Shown: one piece after another, positions 37,369 through 46,174 of the stretch
Position numbering within the stretch: the first letter of the stretch is position 1
Layout of the letters: each line of letters opens with the position of its first letter
IMG/VR virus record: IMGVR_UViG_3300009788_000038
Location: 1-47,345 of that record
Reading direction: 5' to 3' (one strand)
Length of the DNA stretch: 47,345 bases
DNA from: a virus
Made by a program: the position numbers and the translations under genes
The notes under the pieces: generated by a model
Database searches by the model: none
Told to the model about the DNA's origin: nothing
What the model saw: the letters and a program-made list of their open reading frames with translations, nothing else

Positions 37369-38993
37369 TATTTATTCCACTCTGCAAGAAACTCTTTTTG
37401 TGTAGCCCCTGCTTTCTTCGCTTTTTTCCACGCCGCCTCAAACGCCGGTTTCTGTTCCGGCGAAAGACTTCTGAATGCTTGGTTTAACGCATCAAGAGAA
37501 AATGTAAGTCTTAATTCTGCCTGTGCCGCTACCTTTTTAATAGCTGCTACTGCCACTTCACCTGCAGTAAGAGGATTCCTAAGTTGTTCGGGCGTTTTAC
37601 GGTATTGAGTAAGCAATGACCGACCTTCTGTATATATCTCGTCAGCATTAGCATCTGGCTTTGTCTTCAACCAATCCCTTAATGCTTTTTTGTATTGGTC
37701 GAGATTGTCAAATTGTAATTGCCTCAAAACTTGAGCCTGGTCTTTGTCGAATTGGGATGTAAGTTGTGCCAATCTTTCAGCAAAACCCAATTCACTTGGA
37801 TGCGTTACGAGTTGGCCTAAAGCAAAAACCTCACGTTCCTTCATTGCTCTAGCTTGATAACTTTCAAATTTTCTTTCAGCAAGGCTAAATAACTCATCAT
37901 AAACATTATCGTCTATCGTCTTATTTGTATATCGCTCTTCTGTTAATCTGTTACGAAATTCAGGTACAGTAACAGCACCGGTAGAAATATCATAAGCCAT
38001 TGCTTCAAGCTCGCCCTTGACAGTCTCGTTAGTTTCTATCACTATGCCTTTGGCTTTTCTTTCGGCTTCGGCGTTCATTTTAACACGGAACGATTCCTGT
38101 TCTTTTTCGTCAAGAGACGTATTATTTATCATATTGTAAGTTATCGTACCATCGTGGAGAGCTTGACCTAACTCGTCTCTGTCAATCTCCTGCTGTGTAT
38201 CAAGAGATTTATCTGCTAACGCTTTAGCTGAATATGCCGATGCTATAATATCATCCATATCCTTGGCATTAAGACCATCTTTATCCTCTCTACCTTTAAT
38301 CTTAGCTTTTTTCTTCTGCATCTGTGCAATAAACTTATCTATATCAAAGTCTTCGTCCGTCCTTCTACTCTGATTTATCCAGTAGCCTTTCTTGGCTGCT
38401 CTTAAAGCCTCTTCCATCTGTTCAGCAGCTATCTCAGGAGTTGTTTCACGGAGAAATGCGGCTTCCAATGATTTCATAGCCTTGTCTATCTTGTCAGCGT
38501 CACCCTTACTGCCATCATCGTTGGCTATTAAACCATCCAGATTTATTTTGCCTTCTGTAATATCGTTCTTTATATCCTGATTAGTAGCTGCTAATCGCAC
38601 CCTCATCGCCATTTCATCGTTATGTGCCTGTTGCTCAATATCCTGCTTAGCTTTCGTCTTCTTTGACATCTTTAGCGAAGCGTAATCAGCACTATGTTTT
38701 GCAGAGATTTTAGCCAAACCCTCTTCCCATGTATCGGGGTCTGGATTATCTACCATGAATTGTTGCATTTCTAATTCGGCAAGTGTTCTGGAGCGACTTG
38801 CTTTCGTAGCAGCCAACGAATCCTGCGCATCACGTTTGCGTATGGCAAGTTCGGCAAAGACATTAGCTACGTCTGCACCAACCTTCAAAGCCTCTACACT
38901 CGAAGTATCGACAGGGAAACTTCTTGGGTCAACAAGCTGTGCCTGTCGCACTGGTATCTGTTCTTCGGATGTAAAGCGCTCGACTCGCGGCAT
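37368..38993 (-). CDS. Helical internal virion protein
   Basis: The 541-residue protein is mostly alpha-helical and charged (ATKASRSRTLAELEMQQFMV, QQEIDRDELGQALHDGTITY) without known catalytic motifs, like the gp15-type ejection proteins. It overlaps the 1470-residue gene by one base and follows the 197-residue gene by 3 bases. Confidence 0.65.
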   Translation of the reverse strand: MPRVERFTSEEQIPVRQAQLVDPRSFPVDTSSVEALKVGADVANVFAELAIRKRDAQDSLAATKASRSRTLAELEMQQFMVDNPDPDTWEEGLAKISAKHSADYASLKMSKKTKAKQDIEQQAHNDEMAMRVRLAATNQDIKNDITEGKINLDGLIANDDGSKGDADKIDKAMKSLEAAFLRETTPEIAAEQMEEALRAAKKGYWINQSRRTDEDFDIDKFIAQMQKKKAKIKGREDKDGLNAKDMDDIIASAYSAKALADKSLDTQQEIDRDELGQALHDGTITYNMINNTSLDEKEQESFRVKMNAEAERKAKGIVIETNETVKGELEAMAYDISTGAVTVPEFRNRLTEERYTNKTIDDNVYDELFSLAERKFESYQARAMKEREVFALGQLVTHPSELGFAERLAQLTSQFDKDQAQVLRQLQFDNLDQYKKALRDWLKTKPDANADEIYTEGRSLLTQYRKTPEQLRNPLTAGEVAVAAIKKVAAQAELRLTFSLDALNQAFRSLSPEQKPAFEAAWKKAKKAGATQKEFLAEWNK

Positions 38994-38996
38994 AAT

Positions 38997-39590
38997 TTAC
39001 CTCGGTAAAACCGTACCTCCACCTGAAAATGTAGAAAATCTCTGGCTTGTCGTGAATGATGGCAATGTTCCAAATGTACTTGCTGTCGGAATAGTAGCGG
39101 TAGTTGCTGCTGTACCGAACTGCGAAGATAATGCCGCCGCACTAAGCAATGAACCCGTAGCCTTTACATAAGAAAGTCTTTGTGCCTGAGTACCAAGTGT
39201 CTTTGCCCAACGGCCTTGAGTAGCTATGATAACGCCTCTTTCTCGCAATGCCCCTGCCCTGAATACTCCTCTTCTGAGGGCTAAGTTTCTATCTATTGAA
39301 AATTGGGTCGCTGTATCTACAAGCGCAGCTAAAGTAGCGCCTGCAAGGCCGGTTCCCTGTTTACCTATTCTCGCCAACTGCCTTGCCTGGAATATCTTCT
39401 GCTTACGGGCAATACGTCTTTCTTCTAAACGAGAAGCAGCTTCCTCGGCTTTGGCTTGACGGACCAGGGACTCTTGATTTCTTAATGCTATTTTCTTAGC
39501 AAACGAACCTTGAGCTTTAGCTATTTTACCTTCCTGTATTGCACTTGCAGCCTGTAAACCACCTGCTATCAATATTGCTGCTTGAGCCAT
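38997..39590 (-). CDS. Small internal virion protein (gp14-like)
   Basis: The 197-residue protein starts with a small-residue hydrophobic segment (MAQAAILIAGGLQAASAIQE), then a long helix with Arg/Lys/Ala (LVRQAKAEEAASRLEERRIA) and a Gly/Ser/Thr-rich tail. T7 gp14-type ejection proteins share this layout. It overlaps the GNAT-like gene by one base. Confidence 0.7.
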   Translation of the reverse strand: MAQAAILIAGGLQAASAIQEGKIAKAQGSFAKKIALRNQESLVRQAKAEEAASRLEERRIARKQKIFQARQLARIGKQGTGLAGATLAALVDTATQFSIDRNLALRRGVFRAGALRERGVIIATQGRWAKTLGTQAQRLSYVKATGSLLSAAALSSQFGTAATTATIPTASTFGTLPSFTTSQRFSTFSGGGTVLPR

Positions 39591-39994
39591 TAACTCACCG
39601 AATATTTATAATAAATGTTACCTTTGAACTTTTGAGATTCGCCTGTTTTCTCCAGTCCTATCATTCTTGCAAGTTTATCACCTTTGCAGAAGTCCTTTAT
39701 TATGTAAGTTGAAATCTTTATCTCGCCTATAGAGTCCACCATAGCAGTATAAGTTTCTCGAATAGTTCTTGCCCATGTATAAGCTGCTTTCCTGCACTTC
39801 TTGGATACTTTTACCCATATCAGACCTTCGGTATCGGAAATGAAAGTAATACCACCACAGGCCATTATCTTGCCATTCTCTATTCCAGTTACAACTACGC
39901 TTCGTTTCCCTACTTGAAGATTCGGCAATAAAGATGAAAACGGTTCTACGGCATCTTTAATTTTCGACCAGTCGGAGTCTTTGTATAATCTCAT
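39590..39994 (-). CDS. GNAT-like acetyltransferase of tail module
   Basis: The 134-residue protein (MRLYKDSDWSKIKDAVEPFS...) resembles the small GNAT-type proteins found next to podovirus tail genes. The strand GKIMACGGITFISDTEGLIW and helix CRKAAYTWARTIRETYTAM fit the fold, but the acetyl-CoA-binding Q/RxxGxG/A loop is not clear. GGAGGTG precedes the ATG at 39994, which is preferred to 40036. Confidence 0.6.
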   Translation of the reverse strand: MRLYKDSDWSKIKDAVEPFSSLLPNLQVGKRSVVVTGIENGKIMACGGITFISDTEGLIWVKVSKKCRKAAYTWARTIRETYTAMVDSIGEIKISTYIIKDFCKGDKLARMIGLEKTGESQKFKGNIYYKYSVS

Positions 39995-39996
39995 TA

Positions 39997-42900
39997 TCAC
40001 ACCTCCACCTCCGTTATCGTAGCTAAAGCCGTCCAAGGTACGGGATCATCGGATAGAATGACTGTATAAGCCTCTTCATTAAATCCACCTTCGGTCGCCC
40101 TGTCGGTTTTAGGTGTATCTGCTGACTCGGTACTATAAAGCGCTCCTATATCAGTTAAAAATTCTGTTACTGTCCCGTTCTCGGTATCTTTAATATCATA
40201 TTCCACACCCGCAGAGCCTAAGAGTGACTTGATATATCGCGTAGTTACCGAAGTTACCCGCTTGATTTTGGTCTGTAATGCGCTCGGAGCCTGTGGTACG
40301 GCAAGCCTCATAGACCTTGCTTTCATTGTGTAGGGAAGACCTACTTGTATTACTCGTGCCTGTGTAGCTACTGTCGCCTTCTTTAGAGTTACCACGCCCG
40401 TACTTGCGTTAGCAACTGCGTCGTCAAATACTTCGCCGTCTGCGAAGACAGAGACCGTTTCGCCCTTCAAGTGCAAGGCGGTAACTGTAGATACTAAACC
40501 GCCATCAGTCGTAAGGCATGAATCTACAAACTTAGCATCCTCAATATCACTTCCCCAATCCCTCGGAGCAAATAACTCTGTGTAATAGACTGTCGATGAA
40601 TCAATTACCCTTCGGACATTCACCCATATCTCATCTTCGGTTGTTCCGTGAATAACCGCCACCGATTCTACGAAACCCGTAGGAGTCTCTACTGCTGCCG
40701 AATTACCGAATATCTGCCTTGCCCAACCTGAGACTTCTTCTTTCGGTTCGTAAGTAAACGTAGGTAAAACTCCGTCTGTACGCACTATCCATATCAATGA
40801 ATCAGGGCTGCGAGAGACGGCTATATTCGTAGGCTGAGAGTCTAAGAGGCCATAGGCAAGAAGCGTGGCATCATCGACAACGAAATTTTCGGTTACGGAG
40901 TCGAATTTCATCGCTCCTAACTTCTTGCCCTGCCTCTGAAGAAAGAAAATGCTGTCATTCAACATTACAGGCTGAATCGAACCTGAAGAAAATCCCGTCT
41001 GTGGTGTACTCTTTTTGTCTAAAGGCGTTATCGGGTCTTCCGGATTCTGGGCAGAGAAGCTATATTCCCTATTAGCTGCGCCTATCGCCATTACTCTCCT
41101 GCTCATCATCCATTGAATCTGAGAAACTTCGTTGTCTTTGACTATTGCCGTTACAGCTTCATTGTCAAGGCCGGTTGTAAATGCCATATTCTCATACAGA
41201 CCTGACTGAGACGACCATTTTTTGTCAGGGTCATTTGTAGATGAAGCCCACCATAATCTATCTTCGTGGAAGCCTACTGTTCTTGGAAAGCCTCTATACG
41301 TTGACCATGCACCTTCCGCCCACATTGAAGTAGTAACTGCATTATCATTGGTATTGTTACTTAGAACTTTATCCACGACCTCTACAGTAACGACTGTGGC
41401 CGAGGTGAACCCTGTTATCTTTACGATACCGTAATTTATCTGTTCTTTAGCGGTAAGAGTACCATTTATCGAATTATCAGAACGAGTCATTGCATAAAGA
41501 ACATCATCTTCATCTTCTGTCCACGAAAAAGCTGTAGCCGCTCGGAATGAACGATAAGTCTGCCAATTACCATTACCTTCCTTGCGCCATAATTGCGCCA
41601 TTTTACCAGTTGCTATCGGTTCAAAAGTAACAGTAGCATCACCTTTAATAAATATAGCCCCGCTCGCAAATGTCGTCAAAGTAGGGACTACATTAGTGTC
41701 TTTGGCGAAGGTGTCTGTATCGTTATCATTGTCACGAGTATGTTTTACCAACCATAACGCCCCTACCATATTTGTATTAAACGGAGTATGTGCTATAGCA
41801 GTGAGTGTTCCAGTTGCTCCGGTAGGAAAATAATATTCAGACCTTACTACACCTCCAGTTCTTGCAAACCCTACCAGAGAAGTGCTGTTTGTATTTTCAT
41901 CAAGAAATGGCCCACCTGTAAACGGTACATCTCCAATTGACCAACTTTTATCACCAAATCTCGATAATTTTTGAGGATGGAGGTCTTCGTGAGCTATATA
42001 CATTACATCAGCAGACTGAGTATAATGAATTTCAAATGCTCGTGCAGTTGTATAAGGTGAAACTATTGAATAAGGCGTAGTAGAATCAGCACCAACTAAT
42101 GAAAGTATTTCAGCTAATGAAAGTTCCTTGCTGAATACAGCAATGTTATCCAGTTTATCTACCCAATAATCTGTGCCAGTATCATCTCCGCAAATGTGAA
42201 TATCCGCAGCTTTATTTTCCATCGCAACATAACCAACTTCAGTTATCTTGGTAGTTTCCCATTCTACCCAATCTATATATAATTTCATTCCTTCAGCAGC
42301 ACTACTACCACCTATTCCATTGTAAGTAGCCATAACAAAATGCCAACCAACAGAAGGAGTATCTTTGGTTACAACATAAGCAGATTTAGTTGCACTTTGG
42401 TCGTATATCTCAAATCGTAAAACATTACTCAAACTTCCAAATGTTTCATCTATCATTAACTTCCACTCATTTTGTACACCGCCCCATTTACTAATTATAA
42501 CTTGGTCATCTGCGCCAGCAGTAAAGTACGCCCAAGCCATTATGCTAAAGGGGCCATTAGTGCCTTCTATAAAAGTAAAATCATTATGGCTATCTATCTC
42601 AATAAATGCTTCGCCCGTTAGATTTATAGTAAAATCGAAGCATCCGTTTATGCCACCTGAATTGTGCAAATCATCAGTGTTATAACTGCTTGAGCCTTTG
42701 ACTTCCCCTTCGTGCGTATTGCCATCGGCATCAAGAACAACGGTAGTAGCTAAATTATCGTTGCATTTCCAATGACCCACAATACTTCCAATAGACGATA
42801 AATCCTCAGTGCCAAGAGGTTTATACAATATATCTTGGTCTTTATAAAATCTCAGAAGTAAATTAGTCCATTCCAAGATAAGTGCATCACCAACTGAAAA

Positions 42901-43107
42901 TTCAAACGGAATCAGATTTGCTCTTGTCGCAGAAATGGCCTTGAAAATCGTGCCTGGCCTTTTAGTAAACCCACCGTGAGGCAGTACAAGTGCGTTGATA
43001 AGTTTGGAGGCACCGTTGTAATATTTGTTCAGGTCGGTACGACCGTCCATGTGCTGAGACAATTCTCCAGCATTCCAGGCATTTTTAATCAGTTTCGTTG
43101 TCGGCAT
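39997..43107 (-). CDS. Tail tubular protein B-like protein with LamG insertion
   Basis: The 1036-residue protein has a canonical N-terminus NAWNAGELSQHMDGRTDLNK and GGFTKRPGTIFKA (residues about 8-57), and from about 338 the typical SPYTTARAFEIHYTQSADVM and HPQKLSRFGDKSW. Between them, residues about 108-335 form an extra LamG/concanavalin-like module (GHWKCNDN..., PFSIMAWAYFTAGADDQVII, VGWHFVMATYNGIGG). The core is a tail-tube or tail-needle component; the module likely binds sugar. Confidence 0.85.
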   Translation of the reverse strand: MPTTKLIKNAWNAGELSQHMDGRTDLNKYYNGASKLINALVLPHGGFTKRPGTIFKAISATRANLIPFEFSVGDALILEWTNLLLRFYKDQDILYKPLGTEDLSSIGSIVGHWKCNDNLATTVVLDADGNTHEGEVKGSSSYNTDDLHNSGGINGCFDFTINLTGEAFIEIDSHNDFTFIEGTNGPFSIMAWAYFTAGADDQVIISKWGGVQNEWKLMIDETFGSLSNVLRFEIYDQSATKSAYVVTKDTPSVGWHFVMATYNGIGGSSAAEGMKLYIDWVEWETTKITEVGYVAMENKAADIHICGDDTGTDYWVDKLDNIAVFSKELSLAEILSLVGADSTTPYSIVSPYTTARAFEIHYTQSADVMYIAHEDLHPQKLSRFGDKSWSIGDVPFTGGPFLDENTNSTSLVGFARTGGVVRSEYYFPTGATGTLTAIAHTPFNTNMVGALWLVKHTRDNDNDTDTFAKDTNVVPTLTTFASGAIFIKGDATVTFEPIATGKMAQLWRKEGNGNWQTYRSFRAATAFSWTEDEDDVLYAMTRSDNSINGTLTAKEQINYGIVKITGFTSATVVTVEVVDKVLSNNTNDNAVTTSMWAEGAWSTYRGFPRTVGFHEDRLWWASSTNDPDKKWSSQSGLYENMAFTTGLDNEAVTAIVKDNEVSQIQWMMSRRVMAIGAANREYSFSAQNPEDPITPLDKKSTPQTGFSSGSIQPVMLNDSIFFLQRQGKKLGAMKFDSVTENFVVDDATLLAYGLLDSQPTNIAVSRSPDSLIWIVRTDGVLPTFTYEPKEEVSGWARQIFGNSAAVETPTGFVESVAVIHGTTEDEIWVNVRRVIDSSTVYYTELFAPRDWGSDIEDAKFVDSCLTTDGGLVSTVTALHLKGETVSVFADGEVFDDAVANASTGVVTLKKATVATQARVIQVGLPYTMKARSMRLAVPQAPSALQTKIKRVTSVTTRYIKSLLGSAGVEYDIKDTENGTVTEFLTDIGALYSTESADTPKTDRATEGGFNEEAYTVILSDDPVPWTALATITEVEV

Positions 43108-43664
43108 TATTCAGTGTACCATCTGTAATAGGCTGTAACTATAGTTCCAGTTGAGCCAGCGCCAGTGAATAGCCCTTCCCAGAATCGCTTACCCAGAACC
43201 GGAACAATAACACTTGCAACATTATCAGCATTATGGTTATTGATACCAACTTGGTCGGCAGTTACTCCACGACCGTTTGTCGTTGCAGTTATGGAATGAA
43301 CCCACAATAACGTATCAGTAGCGGCAACAACCTCAGCCTTGCCAGCAATTAAAGCCAACTTCGCCACAAATTCCCTTGGGCCGGTTTCGCCCATTGAGCA
43401 GTAAAGTTCAAAGTCGGCAGTCTTACCATCAGCATCAGTAGCAAAGAATATGGTAAAGATAAACTCTAACTTAACTGCGTCAAGATTGAGTCCCGCTCCA
43501 CCAACAGCGTACAAATCAAGCGCACCTGCTCCAGCGCCATCAGTTCCCCACCAACCCAAACCTTGCACGGCTGCGTTGGCAATGTAAGTTGTATCCGGTG
43601 TACCAGCAACATCAGCTATTTGATAGAACTGTTCCCAACCAGATGATTTTCTTCTTGGTGCCAT
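43107..43664 (-). CDS. Unknown structural protein
   Basis: The 185-residue protein (MAPRRKSSGWEQFYQIADVA...) is rich in Ala/Gly/Thr with a beta pattern (VKLEFIFTIFFATDADGKTA). It overlaps the B-like tail gene by one base and probably belongs to the virion, perhaps as a tail or neck accessory. It shares general texture with 43674-44171. Confidence 0.55.
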   Translation of the reverse strand: MAPRRKSSGWEQFYQIADVAGTPDTTYIANAAVQGLGWWGTDGAGAGALDLYAVGGAGLNLDAVKLEFIFTIFFATDADGKTADFELYCSMGETGPREFVAKLALIAGKAEVVAATDTLLWVHSITATTNGRGVTADQVGINNHNADNVASVIVPVLGKRFWEGLFTGAGSTGTIVTAYYRWYTE

Positions 43665-43673
43665 GATTAACTC

Positions 43674-44171
43674 CTAAAGTATTCGTGCATATATTTTAAC
43701 GTCTGTAATCGTTGTCAATGCCGTAACGTAGGCTTTTAGAAACTGGAGTCCAACATTGTCCCAACCGACTTTGCATGGATGAGAATTACCGGAATCGGCT
43801 CGCAATATATTGTCCTCGGCGAGATGATAATTGGTTAAAGTAATCGTATCGACCCATCGCCAGTCACCGGATTCGACAATATCGGCGACACTACTAATCG
43901 CCAGTGAGCATATAGGCTCTTCCGGCCCGCCCGGCGCTGAACCTGTAAATACTATCGTTCCCGTACCGGCAGGTTTAGTTAGAATAAGAATTGCAATTCT
44001 ATATGCTCTTGTCTCGTCAGCCACACCGCCAAACTTGGCCTGCTTGAAATCTATATCGCCGGAAGTCACACCTAAAGGAAATTCCGTAGGCGCAGCAGTG
44101 GTCGTACCACCTGTTATCGTCTTGATAAGAGAATAACTTCCTATAATAGATTTTTCAGCTTCGGCTTTCAT
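43674..44171 (-). CDS. Unknown structural protein
   Basis: The 165-residue protein starts MKAEAEKSIIGSYSLIKTIT and is beta-rich with GSAPGGPEEPICSLAISSVA in the centre. The ATG at 44171 overlaps the previous stop as ATGA, so I reject the longer frame from 44219. A tail accessory role is inferred from position. Confidence 0.55.
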   Translation of the reverse strand: MKAEAEKSIIGSYSLIKTITGGTTTAAPTEFPLGVTSGDIDFKQAKFGGVADETRAYRIAILILTKPAGTGTIVFTGSAPGGPEEPICSLAISSVADIVESGDWRWVDTITLTNYHLAEDNILRADSGNSHPCKVGWDNVGLQFLKAYVTALTTITDVKIYARIL

Positions 44172-45115
44172 GTAACGAAATAATCTCCTGTACCACCACT
44201 TTGTCTCGCAGCAAGCCACGAAGAGCGAAAGTGCGGCCTTGGCTTTCCTTCGGCGGCGTCGGCACTTCTCGCCTGCGGCATTACCAAACCTTCGTATTCA
44301 TTTATTAGTGCCTCTTTTTTCTCTGCGTCACCCGTCAAACCAACTACTATTTTAGATGCAAGTTTCAGGGCTAATGCAGCTTTCGCTTTGGCGCTCCATT
44401 CAGCCATAGTAGTTTGCTTCCAGACGTATTCAACGAAAACTATATCTTTATCTATCCCTCTTGCGGCGACATTAGCTGATGTTATATCGGCAACAACAGT
44501 GTCGGAGGTGTGAGTAACAAGGACTTCGTAAGTTACCGATGTTCCCGTTATTCCAGCCGCGAGTTTTCCAGCAGTTATATCCGCCGCTATCGTAGAAGAT
44601 GTATGATTAATCAAGACCTCATAGAAAGTCTGACCGCTCTTAATGAACTGGTCGTCTATATAAGCCGTACCCGTAACCCATGTGTCGGGCGTAACTGCGT
44701 AGAACTGGCCATCATAATACTTTACTCCGGTTGACCATGAATTAGGGCCGGCACCGGCGTCAGAATGAATATAATCACCCTTGACTTCCCAAGGGGGAAC
44801 ACCTGCCTGTCTGCGTGAAACGTCTGAACCTATAGAGTTATCCACCGTCAGGATTCGAGCGTAATCAGTAGGCGTTGCGTATTTGCGGTCGTAACCAAAG
44901 ATAGGTCTGTCGGTAAACTCGTAGAGGATAACGTCCTTCTTGGCAAAATTCCACGGATGGTCTTCGAGAGTTTCGTTTTGCGAATCGGTGTAATATCTTA
45001 TGCAGAGTACCGCCTGCTTAGAAGTCGTATCACCTTCGGTTACTTTGTACTCACCTATAAGCCCTAAAGCATTATTGTACATTACTTCAGCGTCAGAAAG
45101 TGCGATTTTAACCAC
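44168..45115 (-). CDS. Tail tubular protein A-like protein with sugar-binding insert
   Basis: The 315-residue protein (GTG start) has the family N-terminus DAEVMYNNALGLIGEYKVTE, then HPWNFAKKDVILYEFTDRP and FGYDRKYATPTDYARIL, which clearly mark tail tubular protein A. Residues about 130-215 carry a W-TGTAYIDDQFIKSG-type sequence and two YEVL-x-HTS repeats, like CBM5/12 or ChiW-type sugar-binding pieces. The family normally lacks this segment. It probably forms the tail adaptor ring. Confidence 0.8.
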   Translation of the reverse strand: MVKIALSDAEVMYNNALGLIGEYKVTEGDTTSKQAVLCIRYYTDSQNETLEDHPWNFAKKDVILYEFTDRPIFGYDRKYATPTDYARILTVDNSIGSDVSRRQAGVPPWEVKGDYIHSDAGAGPNSWSTGVKYYDGQFYAVTPDTWVTGTAYIDDQFIKSGQTFYEVLINHTSSTIAADITAGKLAAGITGTSVTYEVLVTHTSDTVVADITSANVAARGIDKDIVFVEYVWKQTTMAEWSAKAKAALALKLASKIVVGLTGDAEKKEALINEYEGLVMPQARSADAAEGKPRPHFRSSWLAARQSGGTGDYFVT

Positions 45116-45130
45116 CTACTTTCTAAGTAT

Positions 45131-45166
45131 GGGGACGGAACCCAAAAGCGTCAAAGCTCCGTCCCC
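45131..45166 (-). promoter_or_regulatory. Perfect 9-bp hairpin before TTPA
   Basis: GGGGACGGA (45158-45166 arm) pairs with TCCGTCCCC (45131-45139), with an 18-base loop, between the duplicated virion genes and the TTPA start. No U-tract follows. It may block or time translation, or act as an mRNA-processing end; it shares GGGACGG with the hairpin at 28315-28396. Confidence 0.6.
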
Positions 45167-45173
45167 GTTAATA

Positions 45174-45653
45174 CTAATCTTCGACAATATAAAGCGTTGC
45201 CACAGAAATATCCGTTCCATCCGTAACACCTGCCGCAGCAGTGGTTACAGTCACTGTATGCTCATCGTCCTGAGCAACAGCAGCTACCGCTCTTGTAGCT
45301 GGAATAAAGAAATGTGCCGCAGCAGCCCAACTTGTCCACGCCTCAGCCGTAGTTGCAGCGGTGATATTACCTGCGGGGTCAACAAGTTGAAGGTCGGCGG
45401 TAACTGCGTTAGTAGCAGCAGTATTTCCGACATAAAAGCCGAGGACTCTCGCGCCTTTAGGAACGGCGCCCATTGTGATAACGCCACCGGCGGCCATCGT
45501 ATCTCCATCGAACTCATAGTTATCGTAACGAATCCTAAGTTTGGTTCCCCATTGATTTGCACCATCCATAAAATCCGAAATAGTGCCGGTGTTGGCATTC
45601 AGAGCCGCACGTTTTGTGGCATTTACGCCATTAGCTGTAGTAATAAGTGCCAT
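45174..45653 (-). CDS. Duplicated small virion protein, copy 2
   Basis: The 159-residue protein (MALITTANGVNATKRAALNA...) aligns nearly end to end with its neighbour at 45677 (GGVITMGAVPKGARVLGFYV in both). The small Ala/Thr-rich beta proteins in this position are often capsid decoration or head-fibre proteins. It has AAGAAAGGAGCCTA before the ATG, like the other copy. Confidence 0.7.
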   Translation of the reverse strand: MALITTANGVNATKRAALNANTGTISDFMDGANQWGTKLRIRYDNYEFDGDTMAAGGVITMGAVPKGARVLGFYVGNTAATNAVTADLQLVDPAGNITAATTAEAWTSWAAAAHFFIPATRAVAAVAQDDEHTVTVTTAAAGVTDGTDISVATLYIVED

Positions 45654-45676
45654 AAATAGGCTCCTTTCTTAAAAAG

Positions 45677-46159
45677 TTAATCTTCGAGAATATACAGCGT
45701 TGCTACGGTAATATCAGTACCATCCGCTATTGTCTGAGCAGCAATAGTTGTTACTGTAACTGTATGCTCATCATCTTGAGCAACAGCGGCAACTGCACGA
45801 GTAGCAGGAATGAACAGATGTGCCGCAGAATTCCAACTTGTCCATGCAGCAGCAGTGGTTGCAGCAGTAATATTACCCGCAGGGTCAACAAGAGATAACG
45901 TGGCTGTAACTGCCGATGAGTTAGCTGTATTGCCAACATAAAAACCAAGAACTCTCGCGCCTTTAGGAACCGCACCCATTGTTATGACGCCGCCTTGAGC
46001 CATCGTATCGCCGTCAAACTCATAGTTGTCATAAACAACCCTTAGCTTAGTTCCCCACAGATTCGCACCATCTATAAGGTCGGTAAGCGAACCGGTATTA
46101 GCATTCAGAGCCGCACGCTTCGTGGATTCAACGCCATTTGCAGTTGTTATAGCTGCCAT
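45677..46159 (-). CDS. Duplicated small virion protein, copy 1
   Basis: The 160-residue protein (MAAITTANGVESTKRAALNA...) is the tandem twin of 45174-45653, with the same 5' signals. The two differ at scattered positions (such as ISDFMDGANQW against LTDLIDGANLW), meaning an older duplication followed by divergence. Located right after the capsid gene, it is probably a head decoration protein. Confidence 0.7.
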   Translation of the reverse strand: MAAITTANGVESTKRAALNANTGSLTDLIDGANLWGTKLRVVYDNYEFDGDTMAQGGVITMGAVPKGARVLGFYVGNTANSSAVTATLSLVDPAGNITAATTAAAWTSWNSAAHLFIPATRAVAAVAQDDEHTVTVTTIAAQTIADGTDITVATLYILED

Positions 46160-46174
46160 AAGTAGGCTCCTTTC

